In this document: piece after piece, positions 19,924 through 25,773 of the stretch
Layout: the number at the start of each line of letters is the position of its first letter
How positions within the stretch are numbered: position 1 is the first letter of the stretch
Assembly (NCBI GenBank): GCA_038213835.1
Contig: JBBQSN010000026.1
Coordinates: 1-25,773 of the forward strand
Source: JBBQSN01 sp038213835
GTDB lineage: Bacteria; Actinomycetota; Actinomycetes; Actinomycetales; CAWJMD01
DNA: 25,773 nt
Direction: 5' to 3'
Notes under the pieces: generated by a model
Told to the model about the DNA's origin: nothing
Seen by the model: only the letters and a program-made list of their open reading frames with translations
The model's database searches: none
Made by a program: the position numbers and the translations under genes

Positions 19924-20552
19924 CCGCTCGGCTGGTGCTGGCCACGCGCAACGAGCACAAGGTCGTCGAGCTCCGCGAGATCCTCGCCGCGGCGCTGGGG
20001 GAGAGCGGCATCGACCTCGACGCCGCGGTCGTGGGCCTGGACGACTCGAGCCCCGACGTCGTCGAGTCCGGCGTCACGTTCGCCGCCAACGCGCTGCTCA
20101 AGGCCCGCGCGGCAGCCCGCCACAGCGGCCTGCCTGCCGTCGCCGACGACTCGGGCCTCGCGGTCGACGTCCTCGGCGGGTCGCCCGGGGTGTTCTCCGC
20201 CCGATGGTCCGGACGCTCCGGTGCCCGGGCCGAGGTCGACCGCGCCAACGTCGACCTGCTGCTGGCGCAGGTCTCGGACGTGCCGGACGAGCACCGCGGC
20301 GCCGGGTTCATCTGCGCGATCGCACTGGTGCTCCCCAACGGCACCGAGGTGGTCGAGCACGGAGAGGTGCGCGGCACCCTCGAACGGGCTCCGCGCGGGG
20401 CGGGCGGGTTCGGCTACGACCCCGTGCTGCTGGTCGAGGGCGGCGGGCGCACCCTCGCCGAGCACGCACCGGCGCAGAAGAACGCGATCAGCCACCGCGG
20501 CCGCGCGGTGCGGGCGATCCTGCCGCACCTGGTCGACGTCCTCAGGGGCTGA
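19920..20552 (+). CDS. rdgB: XTP/dITP diphosphatase (RdgB/HAM1 family)
   Basis: This 210-residue pyrophosphatase removes non-canonical purine nucleotides (dITP, XTP) from the nucleotide pool. The family opening LVLATRNEHKVVELREIL carries the T/S-x-N-x-x-K motif; ADDSGLAVDVLGG and PGVFSARWSG follow, then GFGYDPVLL and ISHRGRAV at the C-terminus. The GTG start overlaps the rph stop by 4 bp. Its 3' end overlaps the convergent DUF2071 gene by 11 bp. Confidence 0.95.
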   Translation: MTARLVLATRNEHKVVELREILAAALGESGIDLDAAVVGLDDSSPDVVESGVTFAANALLKARAAARHSGLPAVADDSGLAVDVLGGSPGVFSARWSGRSGARAEVDRANVDLLLAQVSDVPDEHRGAGFICAIALVLPNGTEVVEHGEVRGTLERAPRGAGGFGYDPVLLVEGGGRTLAEHAPAQKNAISHRGRAVRAILPHLVDVLRG

Positions 20553-21315
20553 TGCGGGGGCTGGTGGCCAGCACCGCAGGACCGAACTCGGTGTGCACGC
20601 CGTCGCTGAAGGCCACGTGGTCGGGCGCCCGGCCGGCAAGACCGGGCAGGCCGGCCGCCGCCACGAGGCCGTCGTCCAGGTGCGTGACCTCGGCCCGCCG
20701 GAGGGCCCAGGCGGGATGCGAGTTCGGTACGAACCAGGTACGGCCCGCGTGCCGCACGTGCAGCCCCCACCGTGCGGTGAGGAACAGGTCGAGCGCTGTC
20801 GGCTGCACCGGCTCGTGCGCCCGCACCACGATCGTGCTCCGCACCGTCGACCGGGCGCCACGCTGCCGGGTCGAGTACCGGTGCTCCACCCCGTCCGGAC
20901 GCGCGACCGCCTGGTGCCGCATCCGGGCCCACCGGTACGGCAGCCCGAACGTCGCCCGGGCGCCGGCCACCACCACGAGCCGGGACGCGTCCAGGCTGAG
21001 GAAGACGATGCCCCGTCGGCCGGTGGTGTCGACCGAGTAGAGCCGGACGTTGGTCTCCAGGAAGGTTCCGGCCCACGGGACGGCCGGCCCGTGGGCGAAG
21101 CCGGCGTCGACCATCCGGAACGGGATGAGCCCCACGTAGGTGCGGCCCTCGTGCAGGTCCGGCCGCACGCCCGGCGGCATGAACCGCTCCACGGCCCCCG
21201 GCTCGACCGCCCAGTGCACGAAGGCGAGGTCGCGCCAGTCCTGCCGCATCAGCCGGGGACGGGCCAGACCCGGCGCGGTACTGGTGAGGACCTCGACCTC
21301 GCGGAGCAGTGGCAC
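20542..21315 (-). CDS. DUF2071 (YqjF-like) protein
   Basis: This 257-residue soluble protein of the DUF2071/YqjF family has no established function. Recognisable stretches are RQDWRDLAFVHWAVEPGAVE, RFMPPGVRPDLHEGRTYVGL, IPFRMVDAGF, ETNVRLYSVD and GIVFLSLDASR. GTG 21315 is chosen because AGGAGGA lies 10 nt upstream. An in-frame GTG at 21351 would add 12 residues and place that ribosome-binding site inside the gene. It is divergent from the molybdoenzyme gene, 98 bp away. Confidence 0.85.
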   Translation of the reverse strand: MPLLREVEVLTSTAPGLARPRLMRQDWRDLAFVHWAVEPGAVERFMPPGVRPDLHEGRTYVGLIPFRMVDAGFAHGPAVPWAGTFLETNVRLYSVDTTGRRGIVFLSLDASRLVVVAGARATFGLPYRWARMRHQAVARPDGVEHRYSTRQRGARSTVRSTIVVRAHEPVQPTALDLFLTARWGLHVRHAGRTWFVPNSHPAWALRRAEVTHLDDGLVAAAGLPGLAGRAPDHVAFSDGVHTEFGPAVLATSPRISP

Positions 21316-21413
21316 GGCACCAGGTTCCTCCTGCGTTACCCGGACCGCCACGGCGGCCCACCCGGACGGCCCCTGCTGACCATCCGCGAGGCCCTCGGCA
21401 CCGAAGATGTCGT

Positions 21414-22958
21414 ATGAGCAAAGACCGCCGTCCCCGCCGCAACCTCCTGCTGGCCGCCGTGGCCGGCCTCGTCGCCGGCGGGGTCACCCTGGCGGTCGCC
21501 GAGGTGTTCGCCGCGCTGATCTCGCCGTCCTCGGCCCCCGTGCTGGCGGTCGGGGCGGCGTTCATCGACCTCACGCCGCGCCCGCTCAAGGACTTCGCGA
21601 TCGAGAACTTCGGGACCAACGACAAACTCGTGCTGCTGATCGGCATGGGCGTCGTCATCGCCCTGCTGGCCGCCGTCGCCGGCGCCCTGGCGCTGAAACG
21701 GCCGTGGGTGGGCCGGGCGCTCGTCGTCCTGCTCGGGGTCGTGGCCGTGGCCGCCGCCGTCACCCGCCCGTCGGCCGGCCCGCTCGACGCCCTCCCCAGC
21801 CTGCTGGGCACGGGGGTGGGCGTGTTCGTCCTGGACCAGCTGCTGAGCCGGCTGCGCGCCGGTGTGGCGGCGCCCGACGGCCAGGCTGCCAGCCGTCGCG
21901 GGTTCCTCGCCGCCACCGGCATCGCCGCCGCGCTCGCGGTGCTGGCCGGCGCCGGTGCCCGGCTGCTCGGGGCCGGCGCGCGCAACACCGAGGCGGCTCG
22001 GGCCGACCTCGACCTCCCCGACCCGACCGCGGCCGCCCCGAAGCCGCCCGCAGGGGCCCAGGTCGACGTCGACGGCATGACGCCGTTCGTCACCCCCAAC
22101 CAGGACTTCTACCGGATCGACACCGCGCTCAGCGTCCCGCGGATCGACCCGGACGACTGGACCTTGCGCATCCACGGCCTGGTCGACAAGGAGATCGAGA
22201 TCTCCTACGCCGAGCTGCTCGAGCGCGACCTGGTCGAGACCTGGCTGACCCTCACCTGCGTCAGCAACGAGGTGGGCGGCGACCTCGTGGGCAACGCCAA
22301 GTGGCTCGGCCTGCCCATCCGCGAGCTGCTGGCCGAGGCCGGCCCGCAGGACGGTGCCGACATGGTGCTGTCCACCAGCCAGGACGGCTGGACGGCCGGC
22401 ACCCCGCTGGAGGTGCTGCTGGAGGAGGACCGCGACTGCCTGCTGGCCGTCGGCATGAACGGCGAGCCGCTGCCGCTCGAGCACGGCTTCCCCGTGCGGA
22501 TGGTGGTCCCCGGCCTGTACGGCTACGTCTCGGCCACCAAGTGGGTCGTCGACCTCGAGGTGACGAAGTTCTCGGAGAAGACCAGCTACTGGACCGATCG
22601 CGAGTGGGACCCGATGGGGCCGATCAAGGTCGCCTCGCGCATCGACGTGCCGCGCTCCTTCGCGAAGGTGCCCGCGGGAGAGGTCGTCGTGGCCGGGACG
22701 GCCTGGGCCCAGACCCGGGGGGTCGCCAAGGTCGAGGTGCAGGTGGGCTCCGGCGACTGGCAGGAGGCCACCCTCGCCGCCGAGGCGAACCTCGACACCT
22801 GGCGGCAGTGGTCCTTCGTCTGGGACGCCTCGGCCGGGGGGCAGACCCTTCGGGTGCGCGCCACCGACACCGAGGGCGCGGCGCAGGAGGAGGAGCGGGT
22901 CCGCCCGTTCCCCAACGGGGCCGAGGGCTGGCACTCGGTCAACGTCACCGTGACCTGA
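21414..22958 (+). CDS. Membrane-anchored sulfite-oxidase-family molybdopterin oxidoreductase
   Basis: This 514-residue protein has an N-terminal membrane part of about four hydrophobic helices (residues 10-150), then a twin-arginine-like SRRGFL at 160-165 followed by another hydrophobic helix. The catalytic domain is of the sulfite-oxidase fold (about 215-410) with the molybdenum-binding cysteine C282 in LTLTCVSNEVGG. A C-terminal dimerisation (Mo-co_dimer) domain ends in WHSVNVTV. It should face the outside of the membrane. The natural electron partner and substrate are unknown. Actinobacteria often pair such an enzyme with a fasciclin protein, which is the next gene here. The ATG start has no clear Shine-Dalgarno sequence; an upstream GTG in the same frame overlaps the divergent gene. 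Confidence 0.9.
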   Translation: MSKDRRPRRNLLLAAVAGLVAGGVTLAVAEVFAALISPSSAPVLAVGAAFIDLTPRPLKDFAIENFGTNDKLVLLIGMGVVIALLAAVAGALALKRPWVGRALVVLLGVVAVAAAVTRPSAGPLDALPSLLGTGVGVFVLDQLLSRLRAGVAAPDGQAASRRGFLAATGIAAALAVLAGAGARLLGAGARNTEAARADLDLPDPTAAAPKPPAGAQVDVDGMTPFVTPNQDFYRIDTALSVPRIDPDDWTLRIHGLVDKEIEISYAELLERDLVETWLTLTCVSNEVGGDLVGNAKWLGLPIRELLAEAGPQDGADMVLSTSQDGWTAGTPLEVLLEEDRDCLLAVGMNGEPLPLEHGFPVRMVVPGLYGYVSATKWVVDLEVTKFSEKTSYWTDREWDPMGPIKVASRIDVPRSFAKVPAGEVVVAGTAWAQTRGVAKVEVQVGSGDWQEATLAAEANLDTWRQWSFVWDASAGGQTLRVRATDTEGAAQEEERVRPFPNGAEGWHSVNVTVT

Positions 22959-22965
22959 TCGTGTC

Positions 22966-23046
22966 GTGACCGAAGGTCACCAACTGCACCACCCGTGAAG
23001 CCGGCACGCGACGCGTCGTCACGCCATGTGACGGGACCCCCGTCAC
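22966..23046. terminator. Two palindromic hairpins after the molybdoenzyme gene
   Basis: GTGACC-GAA-GGTCAC (22966-22980) lies 7 nt after the stop, and GTGACGGG-ACC-CCCGTCAC (23028-23046) lies about 50 bp further. Both have 3-nt loops and share the GTGAC core. They may terminate transcription of the oxidoreductase, or form paired operator sites ahead of the fasciclin gene. The stretch from 23047 to 23120 is unusually A/T-rich for this genome, as expected of a promoter region, but I cannot assign -35/-10 boxes. Confidence 0.4.
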
Positions 23047-23144
23047 CTGCAAAGAATCACCAGAAAGATTGCACCGCAGCCCAATCCGATCTTCCCGGGA
23101 GACCGAATTCCTTCCGACAGATCAACCCGATGAAGGGAACTACC

Positions 23145-23807
23145 GTGAAGAACCGCATCGCACTCGTGGCCGTCCTCGGCTCGCTCTCGCTGGGTCTCGC
23201 CGCCTGTGGTGGCGGCGACGACGAGGCCACCACCGCCCCCTCCGAGGACATGACCTCGTCCGACTCCATGACCTCGGACGACTCGATGACCGAGACCGAG
23301 ACCGAGATGGCCATGGCCGGCCCCGTCGGCCCCGGTTGCGCCGGCTACGTGGAGGCTGTCCCCGACGGCGCCGGCTCGGTCGACGGCATGGCGCAGGACC
23401 CGGTGGCGACCGCCGCCAGCAACAACCCGCTGCTCACGACCCTGACCGCGACCGTCACGGGTGCCTACAACCCGGACGTGGACCTGGTCGACACCCTCAA
23501 CGGTGACGAGTTCACCGTCTTCGCTCCGGTCGACGACGCCTTCGCCAAGATCGACGCCGCGACCCTCGAGGGCCTCAAGACCGACGCCGAGACCCTCAGC
23601 ACGATCCTGACCTACCACGTGGTCCCCGGCCAGCTCTCGCCCGACGAGGTCGTCGGCACCCAGACCACCGTCCAGGGTGGCACCCTCGAGGTCACCGGCG
23701 AGCCGGACGCCCTGATGGTGAACGACGCCAACGTCATCTGTGGCGGCGTGCAGACCGCGAACGCGACCGTCTACCTCATCGACTCGGTGCTGATGCCGAC
23801 GATGTGA
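23145..23807 (+). CDS. Fasciclin-domain lipoprotein
   Basis: This 220-residue secreted lipoprotein has the signal peptide MKNRIALVAVLGSLSLGLAA followed by the lipobox cysteine C21 (LAAC). An acidic D/S/T/E/M-rich linker (about 25-60) has near-repeats of the type DSMTSDD. One FAS1 domain follows with FTVFAPVDDAFAKID, ILTYHVVPGQL and VYLIDSVLMP. It resembles MPT70/MPT83 of mycobacteria. GTG 23145 is chosen because AAGGGA lies 6 nt upstream and it gives a clean signal peptide; ATG 23130 would add five residues. In mycobacteria such genes answer to SigK/RskA; neither gene is in this window. Confidence 0.9.
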   Translation: MKNRIALVAVLGSLSLGLAACGGGDDEATTAPSEDMTSSDSMTSDDSMTETETEMAMAGPVGPGCAGYVEAVPDGAGSVDGMAQDPVATAASNNPLLTTLTATVTGAYNPDVDLVDTLNGDEFTVFAPVDDAFAKIDAATLEGLKTDAETLSTILTYHVVPGQLSPDEVVGTQTTVQGGTLEVTGEPDALMVNDANVICGGVQTANATVYLIDSVLMPTM

Positions 23808-23844
23808 TGCAGTCTGCCGGCTGTCCGAGAGGACGGGCCGGCCA

Positions 23845-23895
23845 GGACGGCACGAGGTGTCACCGGATCCACCCCGGTGGCACCTCGTGCCGTTC
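23845..23895. terminator. Long hairpin, bidirectional terminator
   Basis: A 17-bp stem with a single G-U pair (23850-23866 with 23874-23890, 7-nt loop) extends outward through ACGG/CCGT and, past a bulge, AGG/CCT. It lies between the fasciclin gene and the convergent tRNA-Leu and should end both transcripts. Confidence 0.75.
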
Positions 23896-23934
23896 CTGCG
23901 TCTGCTGGATTCTCGCGGAGTGCACGAGAACGGG

Positions 23935-24016
23935 TGCGGGAGACGGGACTTGAACCCGCACGTCCGAAGACACAGGATCCTAAGTCCTGCGTGTCTGCCA
24001 GTTCCACCACTCCCGC
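23935..24016 (-). tRNA. tRNA-Leu (anticodon TAG)
   Basis: Read on the minus strand, the acceptor stem GCGGGAG pairs with CTCCCGC, with discriminator A. A long variable arm (GTGTCTTCGGACGT region) marks a class II tRNA. The anticodon stem CAGGA/TCCTG encloses CTTAGGA, giving TAG, and the T arm GCGGG-TTCAAGT-CCCGT is present. CCA is not encoded. The length is 82 nt. Confidence 0.96.
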
Positions 24017-24042
24017 GACGGCGACCAGCCTAGGTCAGTAGG

Positions 24043-24522
24043 TCAGGCGATGCCGAGGTCCTTGCGGAGCTTGGCGACGTGGCCGGTGGCCTTGACGCCG
24101 TAGGCCGCGTGCTCGACCTCGCCCTCGGGCCCGACGACGACGGTGGACCGGATCGTCCCCTGGACGACCTTGCCGTAGTTCTGCTTCTCCCCGAAGGCCC
24201 CCCACGCGGTCAGCACGGCCTTGTCGGGGTCGCCCGCGAGCGGGAAGGTGAGCGACTCCTTCTCGACGAACTCCTCGAGCGTGTCGGTGCTGTCGGGGGA
24301 GACGCCCAGGACGGTGTACCCGGCGCCCTGCAACGAGGCGAGGTTGTCGCGGAAGTCGCAGGCCTGGGTCGTGCAGCCCGGCGTCATCGCCGCCGGGTAG
24401 AAGTAGACGATCACGTGCTCGCCGCGGTGCTCGGAGAGGGTGAAGGCGCCGCCGCCGGTGGTCGGCAACGTGAAGTCGGGGGCCTGGTCGCCCACCGCGA
24501 GGCGGGTCGGTGCATCGGTCAT
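24043..24522 (-). CDS. bcp: Bcp/PrxQ-type thioredoxin-dependent peroxiredoxin
   Basis: This 159-residue thiol peroxidase reduces hydrogen and organic peroxides with thioredoxin. The peroxidatic C50 and resolving C55 lie in MTPGCTTQACDFRD, the PrxQ arrangement of two cysteines five residues apart. Other landmarks are GDQAPDFTLP, YFYPAAMTPG and VLGVSPDS. The C-terminus is of normal length. The ATG lies 7 nt after a TAACCT -10 and lacks a Shine-Dalgarno sequence. It is the only antioxidant gene in the window that looks intact, since the SOD gene near 10.4 kb is broken. Confidence 0.94.
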   Translation of the reverse strand: MTDAPTRLAVGDQAPDFTLPTTGGGAFTLSEHRGEHVIVYFYPAAMTPGCTTQACDFRDNLASLQGAGYTVLGVSPDSTDTLEEFVEKESLTFPLAGDPDKAVLTAWGAFGEKQNYGKVVQGTIRSTVVVGPEGEVEHAAYGVKATGHVAKLRKDLGIA

Positions 24523-24529
24523 GGTCCGC

Positions 24530-24535
24530 AGGTTA
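24530..24535 (-). promoter_or_regulatory. -10 element of bcp, leaderless
   Basis: On the minus strand TAACCT (24535-24530) ends 7 nt before the bcp ATG. Confidence 0.45.
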
Positions 24536-24567
24536 GCCCGCGGACCCGAACGATCTTCCCGTACTAC

Positions 24568-24584
24568 TTGCGATGCGGTCGCAT
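24568..24584. promoter_or_regulatory. TTGCGA-N5-TCGCA inverted repeat, copy C (Nur-like box) before cbiM
   Basis: TTGCGA-TGCGG-TCGCAT ends 18 bp before the cbiM start. It just follows TACTAC, a possible -10, so a bound repressor would cover the transcription start. The core is identical to copies A and B. A nickel-responsive Fur-family repressor (Nur) ahead of a nickel/cobalt transporter is functionally sensible. Confidence 0.5.
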
Positions 24585-24602
24585 CAAGAACAGGATGACG
24601 CC

Positions 24603-25661
24603 GTGCACGTACCTGACGGATTCCTCGACCTGTCCACCTCCATCGCGACGGGCGCGGTCGCGGCCGGTTCCATCGGCCTGGCGATGCAGCGCAGCCGCCA
24701 GGAGCTGGCCGAGGCCGGCGCCCCCCTGGCGGGGCTCACGTCGGTCTTCATCTTCGCCGTGCAGATGATCAACTTCCCGGTCGGGGCGGGGACGAGCGGG
24801 CACCTCATGGGCGGCATGCTCGCCGCCGCACTGGTCGGGCCGTGGACCGCCGCGCTGTGCGTGACGGTGGTGCTGCTCGTCCAGGCGCTCTTCTTCGCCG
24901 ACGGCGGTCTCACCGCCCTCGGCACGAACGTCACCCTGATGGCGCTCACCACGGTCGTCGTGGGCTACGTCGTGGCCCGGGCGCTGCTGGCCGTGCTCCC
25001 GCGCAGGTCCGGCAGCGTGCTGCCGGCCACGTTCGTCGGGGCGCTGGTGTCGGTGCCGGCCGCGGCGCTGGTCTTCGTCCTGCTCTACGCGGTCGGCGGG
25101 GCCGTCCCCATCCCGTTCGGCACCCTTGCGGCCACGATGCTCGGCTGGCACACGCTGATCGGCGTGGGCGAAGCGGTCATCACCACCGCCGTGGTGGGCG
25201 CCGTGCTGGCCACCCGTCCCGACCTGGTCTACCTCGCGCGGCACCTGCGGCCCGACCTCGTCCTGGTCGACGCCGACGGGAACGCGGTCCCGGCCCCGGA
25301 GGCGCCCGTCAGCGGCCAGGTGCCCGTGAACCGGCCCGCGGGTCGCGTCCTGGGCGGTCTGGCGGCCGCCTCGTTGGTGATCGCCGGTGTGGTCAGCCTG
25401 TACGCCTCGTCGAGCCCGGACGGCCTCGAGTTCGTCGGCGGCCGCCTGGGCTTCCTCGACAGCGCCGGTGACTCCGCGACGGCCGGCTCGCCGCTGGCCG
25501 ACTACGGGCTCACCGGCGTCGACGCCTCCTGGGCCACCGGGGTCGCGGGCGTGGCGGGCGTCGTGATCACGGGGCTGTTGGCGTTCGGTCTGCTCTCCCT
25601 GCTGGCCCGGAGCCGAGGTGGTTCCGCGTCCGACGCCGCACCGATCCGGACGTCGGTCTGA
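24603..25661 (+). CDS. cbiM: CbiMN-type nickel/cobalt ECF transporter, substrate-capture component
   Basis: This 352-residue membrane protein fuses CbiM/NikM (about 1-215) with a C-terminal PDGLE (CbiN/NikN-like) domain (SSSPDGLEFVGGRLGFLD, then a last helix). GTG 24603 is chosen because the mature N-terminus must be Met-His: M1/H2 (MHVPDGFLD) and H67 (GTSGHLMGG) are the metal ligands known from NikM. An AGGA site lies 7 nt upstream. A start at 24573 would bury His2 and destroy the metal site. It works with CbiQ (next gene) and an ATPase CbiO expected beyond the window. I see no B12 riboswitch, and a Nur-like box lies upstream, so nickel is the more likely ion (inference). Confidence 0.92.
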   Translation: MHVPDGFLDLSTSIATGAVAAGSIGLAMQRSRQELAEAGAPLAGLTSVFIFAVQMINFPVGAGTSGHLMGGMLAAALVGPWTAALCVTVVLLVQALFFADGGLTALGTNVTLMALTTVVVGYVVARALLAVLPRRSGSVLPATFVGALVSVPAAALVFVLLYAVGGAVPIPFGTLAATMLGWHTLIGVGEAVITTAVVGAVLATRPDLVYLARHLRPDLVLVDADGNAVPAPEAPVSGQVPVNRPAGRVLGGLAAASLVIAGVVSLYASSSPDGLEFVGGRLGFLDSAGDSATAGSPLADYGLTGVDASWATGVAGVAGVVITGLLAFGLLSLLARSRGGSASDAAPIRTSV

Positions 25662-25662
25662 G

Positions 25663-25773
25663 GTGTCGGGCTCGCACGCAGGTCACGAGGTGTCGTCGTC
25701 CGCCGACGGCCTCTACCTGCCCCGCGACACCGTCGTGCACCGGTTGCCGGCCCACACCAAGGTCGTCGCGGCC
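25663..25773 (+). CDS. cbiQ: CbiQ/NikQ-type ECF transporter T component, N-terminal part
   Basis: The first 37 codons reach the window end without a stop. The sequence SADGLYLPRDTVVHRLPAHTKVVAA matches the usual CbiQ opening (short cytoplasmic arm, then S/TxVHRLxPxxK just before the first membrane helix). The GTG start lies one base after the cbiM stop, so translation is coupled. The protein should be the transmembrane scaffold that links CbiMN to the ATPase. Confidence 0.75.
   Translation, partial: MSGSHAGHEVSSSADGLYLPRDTVVHRLPAHTKVVAA

Noticed and set aside
23771..24010. 79-residue minus-strand reading frame starting MVELADTQDLGS
   Set aside because: It is the translation of tRNA-Leu and the terminator next to it, a well-known false gene pattern.
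24530..24603. Cobalamin riboswitch before cbiM
   Set aside because: Only about 80 bp separate bcp and cbiM, and no B12-box-like sequence is present.
1..25773. CRISPR arrays, insertion sequences, rRNA genes, toxin-antitoxin or phage-defence systems
   Set aside because: No regularly spaced repeats, transposase motifs, rRNA sequence or defence-gene signatures were found.

Overview
The window is one stretch of very G+C-rich bacterial chromosome with short intergenic gaps, GTG starts and frequent 4-base stop/start overlaps. Gene content and order point to an actinobacterium. The pncB / clpS / DUF2017 / murI / MBL-hydrolase / rph / rdgB order is the one known from mycobacteria, and class II HelD, DUF2510 and Ros/MucR-type zinc-finger genes are typical of the phylum. 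A relative of the Nocardioidaceae is my best guess, but it rests on impression only. The first ~130 bases are runs of G and C that do not read as a gene and look like a poor assembly edge.

Layout. (1) 1-2.6 kb: the end of one CNNM/CBS membrane protein, a second complete one, then a secreted or anchored M15 peptidase behind a promoter and a ~180-nt leader that can fold. (2) 2.7-6.3 kb: tRNA-Arg(CCG) with a terminator hairpin, a stand-alone receiver protein, argS and lysA. (3) 6.4-9.4 kb: an RDD membrane protein, an unknown gene on the minus strand, and homogentisate dioxygenase 36 bp from it in divergent orientation. (4) 9.4-12.2 kb: a disturbed region with a cupredoxin-like protein lacking copper ligands, a frameshifted membrane protein, the C-terminal fragment of a Fe/Mn superoxide dismutase, two small unknown proteins and a Ros/MucR-type regulator. 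(5) 12.2-14.5 kb: a HelD/HelR-type RNA-polymerase recycling ATPase. (6) 14.5-16.4 kb, minus strand: pncB-pncA for NAD salvage. (7) 16.5-20.6 kb: clpS, DUF2017, murI, a cyclic-nucleotide-phosphodiesterase-like MBL protein, rph and rdgB. (8) 20.5-25.8 kb: a DUF2071 protein, a membrane-anchored sulfite-oxidase-type molybdoenzyme, a fasciclin lipoprotein, tRNA-Leu(TAG), a Bcp peroxiredoxin, and the start of a CbiMN-CbiQ nickel/cobalt ECF transporter.

Two signals stand out across the window. First, seven start codons lie 6-7 nt downstream of a TANNNT -10 hexamer, the layout of leaderless mRNAs (argS, the unknown gene beside hmgA, pncB, clpS, murI, rph, bcp). Second, one inverted-repeat motif, TTGCGA-N5-TCGCA, occurs three times: beside the superoxide dismutase fragment, ahead of the Ros/MucR-type gene, and 18 bp upstream of the CbiM start. 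It resembles the box of the nickel regulator Nur, which in Streptomyces controls an iron SOD and nickel uptake. The region may therefore keep the trace of a nickel-responsive regulon whose local SOD gene has been destroyed while the transporter survives.
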